DNA of 64,000 nt from Magnetococcales bacterium (GTDB lineage Bacteria; Pseudomonadota; Magnetococcia; Magnetococcales; Magnetaquicoccaceae), in assembly GCA_015231755.1 (NCBI GenBank), contig JADGAZ010000004.1, positions 163,844 to 227,843 of the forward strand, written 5' to 3'. A program made the translations under genes and the position numbers. Positions 44,372 to 52,687 of this stretch are shown here, one piece after another. Each line of letters starts with the position of its first letter. Position 1 is the first letter of the stretch. The notes below the pieces were generated by a model. It saw only the letters and a list, made by a program, of their open reading frames with translations, was not told where the DNA came from and made no database searches.

Positions 44372-46390
44372 CTAAATCCCCCCCATGGTCCGTTCGGCGA
44401 TGCGCCGCATCAGGGGCAACTCGTGCATGGGACGATCCCGGTAAAGTTCCCGGGCCAGCACGGCGAAATGAAAATCCAATCCCTCCATGAGCCGCCCCTT
44501 GGCGTTTTGTTCCCGCAACCAAAAGGCGGTCCAGACGCACCGTTCGGCCCAGATTTCCCGGTTCGGTTCACAAAACAGCTCCAGCACCCGCCGCACCAGC
44601 CGTTCCCGTCCCTTCAGGCGGGTTTTCTCCATGAAGTCCACCACCTCCTGACTCTCTTCAAACCAGGAATCGGTGATCCGGGAGGTATCGCTCCAGGAGT
44701 CGCTGGTGTGGACAATCCGCTCCACCGTACCAGTGTCATCGGTCAAAAGTTTCTCCTCGCCGATCAAGCGTTCCACCAGCAGCCGTCCATCCAGCCGCTC
44801 CGGAACCCAGCCCGTGGCCGTGATGGCCTCGGCCAGTTGCAACAGTCCCATCGAGGGAGGATCCCCCCTCTCCAGACCCACCGCCAAGTGATGCCGAACG
44901 GCGGCATGCAAGAAATTCCGGGTCACATCCAGAAAAAACTCCTGACGCCCCACCTGACGAAACGTGGCGGAAGCTTCGCTACGGGAAATCAACGGGGTCA
45001 ACCAGACATCGACGATTCCCATGCCCTGCTTCATCAACACCCCGCCGATGCGGGATTTTCCGGGCTTGACCGGCATGGAGAGCAACAGCGACTGCGCCCC
45101 CACGCCATCCATGCGGGAGCATTGCAACCCCTGCACCGTCAACCCTTCCGACCAACTGGCGCACTCCACTCCCTTGATCCGGGCGGCCTTGATGAGGGCA
45201 TCCAATTGTTTGCGTTCCGGTTCCGGCAGCCAGTTGCGAATCACGATCAAACGACGCAGCGCCGTCGGGGTCAGGGAACGGACATTCCTGAGCAGCCAAT
45301 GCAACGCCTCGCGCCGCACGCTCTCTTCGGCGTGCAGACACAAAACCACCACCGCATCCTTCATGCCCGGCAAAGTCGAACAGGCAAACTCCCCGATCAG
45401 GGCCGATTGGGCCTCCAGGGGAAGGGCGCGGGTCATCTGGGATAACGTTTCACCGATGGAGAAAGGATCCCCCTCATGTTCGTTGACCAGATTCTCGAAC
45501 ATGGAATCGATCTGATTGCGGGTCGGCAACTCCTCGGGAGCGGTATGGTGCATGATCCGATGTTCGTAAATCTCCAAAAGCTCTTTGGATGGCTCCAGCC
45601 TGGCCTCGGACAACGATTCGACGATGCCGGCCAGCAACTGCGGCGGCATGGGATCGGACATGGCCCGCCGCACCACCATGGACTGAAACTCCCGATCCAG
45701 TTCCATGGCCCACTCGAAACGGCGTTCCAGGCCGAACCGTATGTTACGCAAGGCGTGGGACAGCAACATGAGATAAGCGGTCACCAGATAGTCATCCGGC
45801 TTCTCGCTATCGGAATAGGCCTCGGCAAGCAGATGCAGCAGATCGAACACCAAAATGGGATAACGCTCGAAGCTCTCCATGGCCTCCCGTGAAATCATCG
45901 CGGGCCGTTCCTTGGCGATCTCCCGGGCGATCTGGGCGCCGAAACGACGCAATCCTTCCATGGGGGTGTCCCCTTCCCAATTCCACCCCTCGGACACGAC
46001 CTTCTCCTCATGTCCCGGACGCATGCTCCATTCCCAGGCGCGATTCACCGCGCGGATCAACACCTTGCCATTGTCGATCCGACCCGACTCCTGCAAAAAC
46101 CAAAAAAAAGCCACCAGCACCGGCGGCATGGCGATCAGCAGGCTCTCGGACAACTCCGACGGCAACCCTTCCCGACAGCACTGTTCCACGGTACCCGCCG
46201 TCCATTTTCCCGGCATGCGCCCATGCGCCCGATGCATCGCCCCCACAAACGCCTCGATGATCCGGGCACACCCCCGCTTCTGGGTGGCGGTCAGCACCCC
46301 ATAAGGGCCACTCAGCACAAATTCTCCGATCCATCCCTTGATCCGATCCCGCAGCAACTCCACATCCGGACCCCAATCACCTGTCATCAT
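44372..46390 (-). CDS. Large protein of unknown function, 672 residues
   Basis: Start placed at 46390 (GAGGGG upstream, ATG doublet); an ATG at 46420 would add ten residues. The longest frame to 46705 carries an implausible Cys/Arg-rich head and is not used. The product is soluble and helical, with no recognised domain. Notable segments are ALHWLLRNVRSLTPTALRR in a region reminiscent of HEAT-like helical repeats, and a segment around GGVLMKQGMGIVDVWLTP. It converges on the Ser/Thr kinase gene with 14 bp between stops. Codon use fits its neighbours, so it is probably native. Function cannot be assigned. Confidence 0.8.
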   Translation of the reverse strand: MMTGDWGPDVELLRDRIKGWIGEFVLSGPYGVLTATQKRGCARIIEAFVGAMHRAHGRMPGKWTAGTVEQCCREGLPSELSESLLIAMPPVLVAFFWFLQESGRIDNGKVLIRAVNRAWEWSMRPGHEEKVVSEGWNWEGDTPMEGLRRFGAQIAREIAKERPAMISREAMESFERYPILVFDLLHLLAEAYSDSEKPDDYLVTAYLMLLSHALRNIRFGLERRFEWAMELDREFQSMVVRRAMSDPMPPQLLAGIVESLSEARLEPSKELLEIYEHRIMHHTAPEELPTRNQIDSMFENLVNEHEGDPFSIGETLSQMTRALPLEAQSALIGEFACSTLPGMKDAVVVLCLHAEESVRREALHWLLRNVRSLTPTALRRLIVIRNWLPEPERKQLDALIKAARIKGVECASWSEGLTVQGLQCSRMDGVGAQSLLLSMPVKPGKSRIGGVLMKQGMGIVDVWLTPLISRSEASATFRQVGRQEFFLDVTRNFLHAAVRHHLAVGLERGDPPSMGLLQLAEAITATGWVPERLDGRLLVERLIGEEKLLTDDTGTVERIVHTSDSWSDTSRITDSWFEESQEVVDFMEKTRLKGRERLVRRVLELFCEPNREIWAERCVWTAFWLREQNAKGRLMEGLDFHFAVLARELYRDRPMHELPLMRRIAERTMGGI

Positions 46391-46578
46391 GAAGGTTGCA
46401 TCCCCTCGTTGTGAATCCATGCCAAACGTCCATGAATGACCAGGAACGCGATGGACCGCGAAAATTGCTTGCTTATGGCGATTCAGCCAGACAAAATATT
46501 GACATTTTCCACGCCTGCGCGTCAATCCAAGTCCTCCATCCACCCCAACCCCTTCAACCCGGCGCCTTGATAAACACC

Positions 46579-47265
46579 ATGCACAGCCCATCCGCCACCT
46601 TGAACCAGATCCGCACCCGCATTGCCGCCGCCTGTGGCCGGAGGGGTCGGGATCCGTCGCAGGTCCGGCTGGTGGTGGTCTCCAAGACCCGCTCCGCCGA
46701 CGCAATCCGCCAGGTGGCCGCCTGCGACCAGAGGTTGTTCGCGGAAAACCGGGTGCAAGAGGCCCGGGACAAACTGCCCCAAATCGCCGATCCCAGACTG
46801 GAATGGCACCTGATCGGACCGTTGCAACGCAACAAGGTCAAGGCGGCCCTGGAAATTTTTCACATGATCCACACCGTAGACTCCCTGGAACTCGCCGAGG
46901 AGATCTCGAAACGGGCCGAAAAAATTCGTCCTTTTCCGGTGCTGATGCAAATCAACGTGGGAAGGGAGCCGCAAAAATCCGGCATTCTGCCCGAAGAGGC
47001 CCTGCCTTTGGCCCGGGCCATGGCGGCCTTGCCCGGCATCACCTTGCGCGGCGTGATGACCATTCCCCCCTTCAGTCCCGAGGCCGAAGAGACCCGCCCC
47101 TGGTTTCAGGCCCTGTCCCGGCTGAAAAACGAAATCGCCCAGGCCAAGATCGACGGCGTGAGCATGGACGAGCTTTCCATGGGCATGAGCCATGACTACG
47201 AAATCGCCGTGGAAGAAGGGGCAACCCTGGTTCGCATCGGCAGCGCCGTCTTCGCGCCGACCTGA
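46579..47265 (+). CDS. yggS: YggS-family pyridoxal-phosphate homeostasis protein
   Basis: 228 residues from the ATG at 46579, which aligns with the usual family start; no clear ribosome site precedes it. The PLP lysine is Lys36 in LVVVSKT. Further family motifs are FAENRVQEARDK, WHLIGPLQRNK, VLMQINVGREPQKSG, GVMTIPP, LSMGMSHDYEIAVEEGATLVRIGSAVF. The protein binds PLP without known catalysis and buffers PLP and amino-acid pools. It heads the classical yggS-proC-yggT-yggU cluster, here with a TPR-SPOR gene inserted after it. Confidence 0.96.
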   Translation: MHSPSATLNQIRTRIAAACGRRGRDPSQVRLVVVSKTRSADAIRQVAACDQRLFAENRVQEARDKLPQIADPRLEWHLIGPLQRNKVKAALEIFHMIHTVDSLELAEEISKRAEKIRPFPVLMQINVGREPQKSGILPEEALPLARAMAALPGITLRGVMTIPPFSPEAEETRPWFQALSRLKNEIAQAKIDGVSMDELSMGMSHDYEIAVEEGATLVRIGSAVFAPT

Positions 47266-47293
47266 CAAAACCCAACCAACGGATGCCCTGCAC

Positions 47294-49768
47294 ATGCCAG
47301 ACGCGAACCTCGCCGCCGCGCTCACACGATTCCGGGCTGTTGTCCCGATTCTGGGGGCGTGCCTGTTGCTGACTCCCCTCACCGCCCTGGCCGACAACAC
47401 CCTGGACACCACCTTGAAATCCGCCAGCGAGGCTTTGGCCCGGGATGCCCTGGAAGAGGCGGAACAACTCAACGGACAGGTGATCAACGACTCGGAGGCC
47501 ACCCGACTCCAACGGGCCAACGCCTTCGCGGGACGCTGCGCCACCCGCTACAAACAGGGATTGAGCACACGCAATCCAGCCATGATCACCCAGGCCATCA
47601 GCGATTGCGACCGGGCGTTGGAATTGAAATCCGATCTGCATCCCGCCTATCGCATCCGGGGTGCGGCCCTGTTGAGCGCCGGACACGCGGATCGGGCCGC
47701 CGAGGATCTCGGGGTGGCGGTGGCGTTGAATCCGGAAGATCATCTTTCCTTTCAGAACCGGGCCCTGGCCCTGGCCAAACTGGGACGGGGCAAGGAGGCC
47801 ATGGCGGAACTCGACGCCGCCATCCGCCTCAAGCCCGATCACCCCTGGAGCTACTACAACCGAGGACGTCTGCGCATCGCCCAGGGGGATTACGAGACCT
47901 CCATCGACGACTTCATCGCCTTCATCCGGTTCAAGCGGGATCACGAGGAGGTCTATCGGCTCCGGGGCATGAGCCGGCTGCTGATCGGCATGCCCCAACA
48001 GGCGGTGGCGGATTTTTACGAGTCGTTGCGTCTGCGTCCGACCAACAACCCAGATGCCCTGCTGGCCCGGGGCATGGCCTTTTTCCTGCTGGAACGCTTC
48101 GCCGAGGCGGAACAGGATCTCGCCCAAGCCCTGCCCCTGCAATCCGGTCACGTGGAAACCCGTCTGTGGCTGTATCTGACCCGGCTGCGGCTTGGCAAAA
48201 GAGATCGTGAGTTGCTGACCGATCCTTCGGTGCCCAAGGACCAGAAAAACTGGCCGGAAATCCTGATCCCGGTTTTTCTCGGCACCATTCCGGCGGAACA
48301 GGGGCTGGAAGCGGCCCGGGCGGGAGAGGATCCGGTGGCCAGCCGCCTCCGGGAAAATCTGACCCTGCTGCTGCTGGGATACAAAGCCCGTGGCGCGGGC
48401 AACGAAGCCGAAGCAACCCGCTGGCTGGAAACCATCGTGGCCAGTCAGGAGCGGGAAGCCCCCTATTATCAACTGGCCCGTCAGGCTTTGCGTCACTCTC
48501 CCACGGCGAGCAACACCGAAACCCCACCGGCATCCTCCCAGCCGGTCCGGGCCACAGCCCGTGGCGCAGAAAAACCGAATCCGCCCCCTGCCCCGGCTCA
48601 ACAGGCCCGCACTCCGCCGGAATCCCGGGCCGCGCTTTCAACCCCGGAGAGTGCCGCGCCACGCTCTCAACCCGCGCCGGAAGCCAAAGCCGCTCCCACC
48701 GCTCCGGATTCCAAGACCGCTTCAGAGGCTGACGCACCGCGCACACGACCAACTCCGGATCCCAAAGCCGCTTCAGAGACGACCACGCCACGCGCACGCA
48801 CCGCAACAGAGGCCAAGGCCGCTTCCGCCGCTTCAGAAACAGCCGCGCCGCGCACACGACAGACTCCGGATCCCAAGTCCGCTTCAGAGACGACCACGCC
48901 ACGCGCACGCGCCGCAGCAGAGGCCAACAAGGCCACCCCCGCCGCTTCAGAAACAGCCGCGCCGCGCACACGACAGACTCCGGATCCCAAGTCCGCTTCA
49001 GAGGCGACCACGCCACGCGCACGCGCCGCAGCAGAGGCCAACAAGGCCACCCCCGCCGCTTCAGAAACAGCCGCGCCGCGCACACGACAGACTCCGGATC
49101 CCAAGTCCGCTTCAGAGGCGACCACGCCACGCACCCGCACCGCAGCAGAGGCCAAGGCCGCTTCCGCTTCGACAGAAGCCGCCGCGTCGCGTACGCGACA
49201 GGCTCCAGAGGCCAAAGCCGTCCCCCCGGAGCGCGCCCCCGCCGCGTCCGAAGAAACGACCGTCGCCTCTTCGGATGCCCCCAAAATCGAACGCATGAGC
49301 GCTCCAGGGGTTCATCCGGATCCGCAACCCACCACCAAAGCGAGCACCGCGGCCAAAAACCGTACCGCCACCCCCCCGGCCCGACCCCCGGTCGCCGCTT
49401 CCGCCACCACGGAACCGGCCGCCGCAACCGCCGCCGAGCCTGCGGGAAACAAAGCCACCGCGGAGACCACCCCATCCAAACCGACCCCCAAAGGATCCGC
49501 CACACCGGCCAAAAGCAGCCCGGAGGGCAAAAAAGAACGGCTCGTCTTCAAGGCCGCCTCTTTCGGCAATGAAAACTATGCCAACACAGCCTTGACCCAA
49601 TACCTCCAACTCGGCCTGCCCGCCTTTGTGGAACCCATCCGCTCCCAGGACAAAATCCTGCATCGCGTCCTGATCGGCCCCTTCGACGATCAGGGCCAGG
49701 CGGAAGCGGCCCGGGAACAGATCCGCAAACTGCCAAACCACACCCCCGGAGAGATCACCAAACGATGA
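47294..49768 (+). CDS. Exported TPR protein with repeat linker and C-terminal SPOR domain
   Basis: 824 residues. A signal peptide (about 1-33, GACLLLTPLTALA-D) is followed by TPR repeats (about 40-330, including HPAYRIRGAALLSAG and PWSYYNRGRLRIAQGDY). Residues about 420-745 are a low-complexity Ala/Pro/Thr/Lys linker containing a 38-residue tandem repeat. The last 75 residues form a SPOR domain (RLVFKAASFGNENYANTALTQYL, HRVLIGPFDDQGQAEAAREQI), which binds denuded glycan strands of septal peptidoglycan. It should be periplasmic and linked to the cell wall or division site. Its stop overlaps the proC start (ATGA). The linker length is probably variable between strains. Confidence 0.88.
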   Translation: MPDANLAAALTRFRAVVPILGACLLLTPLTALADNTLDTTLKSASEALARDALEEAEQLNGQVINDSEATRLQRANAFAGRCATRYKQGLSTRNPAMITQAISDCDRALELKSDLHPAYRIRGAALLSAGHADRAAEDLGVAVALNPEDHLSFQNRALALAKLGRGKEAMAELDAAIRLKPDHPWSYYNRGRLRIAQGDYETSIDDFIAFIRFKRDHEEVYRLRGMSRLLIGMPQQAVADFYESLRLRPTNNPDALLARGMAFFLLERFAEAEQDLAQALPLQSGHVETRLWLYLTRLRLGKRDRELLTDPSVPKDQKNWPEILIPVFLGTIPAEQGLEAARAGEDPVASRLRENLTLLLLGYKARGAGNEAEATRWLETIVASQEREAPYYQLARQALRHSPTASNTETPPASSQPVRATARGAEKPNPPPAPAQQARTPPESRAALSTPESAAPRSQPAPEAKAAPTAPDSKTASEADAPRTRPTPDPKAASETTTPRARTATEAKAASAASETAAPRTRQTPDPKSASETTTPRARAAAEANKATPAASETAAPRTRQTPDPKSASEATTPRARAAAEANKATPAASETAAPRTRQTPDPKSASEATTPRTRTAAEAKAASASTEAAASRTRQAPEAKAVPPERAPAASEETTVASSDAPKIERMSAPGVHPDPQPTTKASTAAKNRTATPPARPPVAASATTEPAAATAAEPAGNKATAETTPSKPTPKGSATPAKSSPEGKKERLVFKAASFGNENYANTALTQYLQLGLPAFVEPIRSQDKILHRVLIGPFDDQGQAEAAREQIRKLPNHTPGEITKR
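48851..49190 (+). repeat. 114-bp tandem repeat in the SPOR-protein linker
   Basis: Units start at 48851, 48965 and 49079, period 114 bp (38 codons, RTRQTPDPKSASE...). The first two units are almost identical, the third degrades after about 75 bp, and more diverged copies lie at about 48730-48850. The near-identity suggests recent expansion or gene conversion. Confidence 0.9.
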
Positions 49769-50619
49769 ATACCAGCATGCCGCACACCTCACCCTCCCTC
49801 GATACCAGCATCATCGCCTTTCTGGGAGGCGGGGCCATGGCCGGAGCCATGATCCAGGGATTGGCCCGGGCCGGGGTCCAGCCGGAGCGCCTGCGGGCCG
49901 CTGACCCGGTGGAAGGCCAACGCCGCACCCTGGCGGAACGCCACGGCATTCCGGTCTTCTCCAGCAACGCCGAGGCGGTCCAGGGGGCCCAGGTGGTGGT
50001 GCTGGCGGTCAAACCGGGCGTGGTGGTCGGCGTGCTGGACGCCATCGCCCCGCTGCTCGCTCCCGATACCCTGGTGCTCTCCATCGCCGCCGGGATCACC
50101 CTCCCCACCCTGGCGGACCATCTGCCCGCGGGACAACCCCTGGCCCGGGTCATGCCCAACACCCCGGCCCTGGTGGGCGCCGGCATTTCGGCTCTGCTGC
50201 CGGCGCCCACCACGCCGGCGGCCCACCGGCTGCTGGCGCGTCAGATCATGGAATCCGTGGGACTGGTGGAAGAGATCGACAACGAGGCGTTGATGGATGG
50301 GGTCACGGCGTTGTCGGGTTCCGGACCGGCCTATGTCTATCTGATCGCCGAAGCCCTGTCCGACGGTGGCGTGGCCAGCGGCCTGCCCCGTCCCCTGGCG
50401 GATCGTCTGGCGGTACGCACCCTGCTGGGCGCGGCCAAACTCATGGAAGAGACCGGCCTGCATCCCGGCGTATTGAAAAATCAGGTCACCTCCCCCGGCG
50501 GCACCACCATCGCCGGTCTGGAACCCCTGGAGAAAAATGGCGTGCGCGGCGCCCTCATGGCGGCGGTGCTGGCCGCCTGTCAACGCTCCCGGGAACTGGG
50601 CGCGCCACGAAAATCCTGA
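49765..50619 (+). CDS. proC: Pyrroline-5-carboxylate reductase
   Basis: 284 residues. Catalyses the last step of proline synthesis, NAD(P)H-dependent reduction of pyrroline-5-carboxylate. The N-terminal Rossmann motif is FLGGGAMAGAMIQGL; the family motifs VMPNTPALVGAG, ALSGSGPAYVYL and VTSPGGTTIAGL are all present. The start overlaps the SPOR gene stop by four bases. Position between yggS and yggT is conserved in many proteobacteria. Confidence 0.97.
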   Translation: MNTSMPHTSPSLDTSIIAFLGGGAMAGAMIQGLARAGVQPERLRAADPVEGQRRTLAERHGIPVFSSNAEAVQGAQVVVLAVKPGVVVGVLDAIAPLLAPDTLVLSIAAGITLPTLADHLPAGQPLARVMPNTPALVGAGISALLPAPTTPAAHRLLARQIMESVGLVEEIDNEALMDGVTALSGSGPAYVYLIAEALSDGGVASGLPRPLADRLAVRTLLGAAKLMEETGLHPGVLKNQVTSPGGTTIAGLEPLEKNGVRGALMAAVLAACQRSRELGAPRKS

Positions 50620-50649
50620 ACGCTTCCACTGCAAGGAGAGTGCATCATC

Positions 50650-51261
50650 ATGGGCATCACGGGTTCCATCGGCGCCTTGTTGAATTTTGTGCTGGAAATT
50701 TACTCCTGGCTGATCCTGGGACGGGTATTGCTTTCCTGGGTCAATCCCGACCCGTACAACCCCATCGTGCAGTTTCTGCTCCGTGCCACGGAGCCGGTGC
50801 TGGCACCGCTGCGCCGCGTGATTCCCCCCATGGCGGGACTCGATCTCTCCCCGCTGGTGGCCCTGCTGGGGGTACACGTCATCCAACGGATCGCGCTGAC
50901 GGTATTTCACGGTGGAGGGGGGGGCGCCATCGCCTCACTGCTGGCGGAACTGGTGGGTCTAATCCACCTGGTGCTGACCTTTTATCTGCTATTGCTGGTG
51001 GCCCGGGGCGGTTTTCATTTCCACTCCTGGCACACCTTCCGCCAGGGCAAACCACCAGGCATCGATCTGCGCAAACCGTGGATCCGCTTTATCTTCCAGG
51101 CCACGGAACCCGCCTTGCGCCCCCTGCGACGCTGGGTACCCACAGTGTCGGGCATGGACATCACCCCGATGGCGGCTGCGCTGCTGCTGTGGATCCTGCT
51201 GTCGATCCTTCAGGAACTGATGCTGGGATTGGCCGCCCCTTCCCTGATGATACACGGATAA
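50650..51261 (+). CDS. yggT: YggT-family membrane protein
   Basis: 203 residues with two YGGT repeats, each containing hydrophobic helices and a motif of the type PxxPLRRxxP (TEPVLAPLRRVIPP, TEPALRPLRRWVPT). AAGGAG lies before the ATG. An inner-membrane protein of uncertain function, associated with osmotic tolerance and envelope organisation in other bacteria. Encoded between proC and yggU, all on one transcript. Confidence 0.94.
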   Translation: MGITGSIGALLNFVLEIYSWLILGRVLLSWVNPDPYNPIVQFLLRATEPVLAPLRRVIPPMAGLDLSPLVALLGVHVIQRIALTVFHGGGGGAIASLLAELVGLIHLVLTFYLLLLVARGGFHFHSWHTFRQGKPPGIDLRKPWIRFIFQATEPALRPLRRWVPTVSGMDITPMAAALLLWILLSILQELMLGLAAPSLMIHG

Positions 51262-51268
51262 GAGGGAC

Positions 51269-51616
51269 GTGTCCGGCCTGCGCTGGGATGGAACGGATCT
51301 GATCGTCACCGTGCGGGTGCAACCACGGGCCTCCCGGGAACGGTGGATGGGGGTCCGGGATGGCCAAGTGCTGGTGGCCCTGACCGCCCCTCCGGTGGAA
51401 GGCGCGGCCAACGCGGCTCTGCCAAAATTTCTGGCCAGGGAACTGGATGTGGCGGTGGGTCGGGTCAGGATCGTGCAGGGAGAACGGACGCGCAACAAGG
51501 TGGTACGGGTCACCACACCGGATCCGGCCAAGGTGACGGCCTGGGCCGAAAAACTGGGTTCGCCTCCTCCCGAAAACCGGATGGAAGCGAACCCGACTCA
51601 CAACAAACGCCACTGA
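51269..51616 (+). CDS. yggU: DUF167 (YggU) family protein
   Basis: 115 residues with a GTG start at 51269 preceded by AGAGGGA, 7 bp after the yggT stop. The DUF167 core is present: VRVQPRASRERW, VALTAPPVEGAANAAL, FLARELDVAVGRVRIVQGE, RNKVVRV. A small conserved soluble protein of unknown biochemical role. Last gene of the cluster; it converges on trxA with no clear terminator between. Confidence 0.94.
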   Translation: MSGLRWDGTDLIVTVRVQPRASRERWMGVRDGQVLVALTAPPVEGAANAALPKFLARELDVAVGRVRIVQGERTRNKVVRVTTPDPAKVTAWAEKLGSPPPENRMEANPTHNKRH

Positions 51617-51635
51617 AAACGGCTGCGGCTGACGC

Positions 51636-51962
51636 TTACAGCGACTCGTCCACCCAGGCGAACAGCTTGGACTTGGGCAAAGCACCGATCTTGGTGGCCT
51701 GAATCTGACCATCCTTGAAAATCATGAGGGTGGGAATGCCACGCACGCCATAACGACCGGGAGTGCTGGGATTGTGGTCAATGTTGAGCTTGGCGACCAA
51801 CATGCGACCTTTGTACTCCTCGGCCAACTCCTCCAGGAAGGGGGCGATCTGTTTGCACGGACCGCACCAGTCGGCCCAGAAGTCAACCAGAATCGGCATA
51901 TTGGCTTGCAAAACGTCGCGCTCGAAAGCGGCGTCGGAGGTTTGCAAAATATTCTCGCTCAT
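51636..51962 (-). CDS. trxA: Thioredoxin
   Basis: 108 residues, the standard length, with the active site WCGPCK (Cys33, Cys36), the buried Asp in VDFWADW and the cis-Pro segment GIPTLMIFKDG. A cytoplasmic disulfide reductant. AAGGAG lies 13 bases before the ATG and a good sigma-70-type promoter is present about 80 bases upstream, so it is an independent transcript. Confidence 0.97.
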   Translation of the reverse strand: MSENILQTSDAAFERDVLQANMPILVDFWADWCGPCKQIAPFLEELAEEYKGRMLVAKLNIDHNPSTPGRYGVRGIPTLMIFKDGQIQATKIGALPKSKLFAWVDESL

Positions 51963-52049
51963 GACGCGGATGGCTCCTTACGGGTTTCGGGCTAAAAAAA
52001 TTCCGGAGCGCACAAGCGGGATCACTCCCCCGTTGCACCTTCCGGAAGA

Positions 52050-52078
52050 CGTATATAAGCTAAAGCTCAAACGGTCAA
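52050..52078 (-). promoter_or_regulatory. Promoter of trxA
   Basis: On the reverse strand TTGACC (52073-52078), 17-bp spacer, TATACG (52050-52055). An overlapping TTGACT (52080-52085) gives a poorer -10. The leader would be about 80 bases. Confidence 0.5.
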
Positions 52079-52149
52079 AAGTCAACCGCATCCACATGCC
52101 ATGCCGGCAGAAACGATCACAACAATCCCGGCCATGCCGACATCCCCCT

Positions 52150-52179
52150 TTGACAGACCACCCCGGAATGACGTATGCT
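52150..52179 (+). promoter_or_regulatory. Promoter of the tRNA-Arg gene
   Basis: A perfect TTGACA (52150-52155), 18-bp spacer and TATGCT (52174-52179) end 25 bp before the tRNA 5' end. Confidence 0.6.
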
Positions 52180-52204
52180 TGCCTTTCTTCTTGACGATGA
52201 CCGT

Positions 52205-52281
52205 GCGCGGTTAGCTCAGCTGGATAGAGCGTTGGCCTCCGAAGCCAAAGGTCGTTGGTTCGAATCCAATACCGCGTACCA
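52205..52281 (+). tRNA. tRNA-Arg (anticodon CCG)
   Basis: The cloverleaf folds fully: acceptor GCGCGGT with ACCGCGT, D-arm AGCTCAGCTGGATAGAGC, anticodon arm TTGGC-CTCCGAA-GCCAA (anticodon CCG), T-arm GTTGG-TTCGAAT-CCAAT, discriminator A and encoded CCA. No integrase or duplicated 3' end is seen nearby. Confidence 0.97.
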
Positions 52282-52298
52282 ATTCAAGCCAGAATGCA

Positions 52299-52327
52299 CG
52301 GCCACTCTCAAAGGTGGCCGTTTTTTT
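52299..52327 (+). terminator. Intrinsic terminator after tRNA-Arg
   Basis: A 7-bp GC-rich stem (CGGCCAC, GTGGCCG), 8-nt loop and a run of seven T, 18 bp after the tRNA. Confidence 0.93.
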
Positions 52328-52450
52328 GTTTCAGCCCTCCACCCCATGGTTCTGAAGCAAACTCTTGTCCAGGGAGAACCCATTCCCGATGCCGAATACC
52401 CTGGCGCGCCACAGGTACAAAACCATCCGCCCACCCCAGGATGCGTACCG

Positions 52451-52648
52451 ATGAAATATTATTTGTGGATCCTGCATCTCTTCGCCCTGGTCATTTCTTT
52501 TCTGAGTGGCGCCGGGTACGACACCGATGCCTGGGATGTGTCGTTGAGCTTCGCGGCGATCTCCATGTTCGCGTTATGGCTCATCATGCAATTGCATTTC
52601 AGGGAAAAAAGCGCAAAAAAGAAAACTGAACCGGATCCTGTTCTTTAA
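52451..52648 (+). CDS. Small hypothetical membrane protein, 65 residues
   Basis: Short gene from the ATG at 52451 with AGGA about twelve bases upstream; a longer frame from 52175 overlaps the tRNA and its terminator and is rejected. Two hydrophobic segments (LWILHLFALVISFLSGAG and SLSFAAISMFALWLIMQL) are followed by a basic tail (REKSAKKK), so it could be an inner-membrane miniprotein. It precedes the orphan kinase by 39 bp and may be co-transcribed. No family recognised. Confidence 0.45.
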   Translation: MKYYLWILHLFALVISFLSGAGYDTDAWDVSLSFAAISMFALWLIMQLHFREKSAKKKTEPDPVL

Positions 52649-52687
52649 AGAGGATTCCATCGGCGCCGCACAAGGACGAGACCGACG

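Noticed and set aside
48851..49190. Tandem repeats as a CRISPR array
   Set aside because: The period is 114 bp with no repeat-spacer pattern and the reading frame is kept, so this is a coding repeat.
52205..52330. tRNA-Arg as an attachment site of an integrated element
   Set aside because: No duplicated tRNA 3' end, integrase or phage gene nearby.
52175..52648. 157-residue frame spanning the tRNA-Arg gene
   Set aside because: It reads through the tRNA and its terminator. Only the part from 52451 is kept as a possible small gene.
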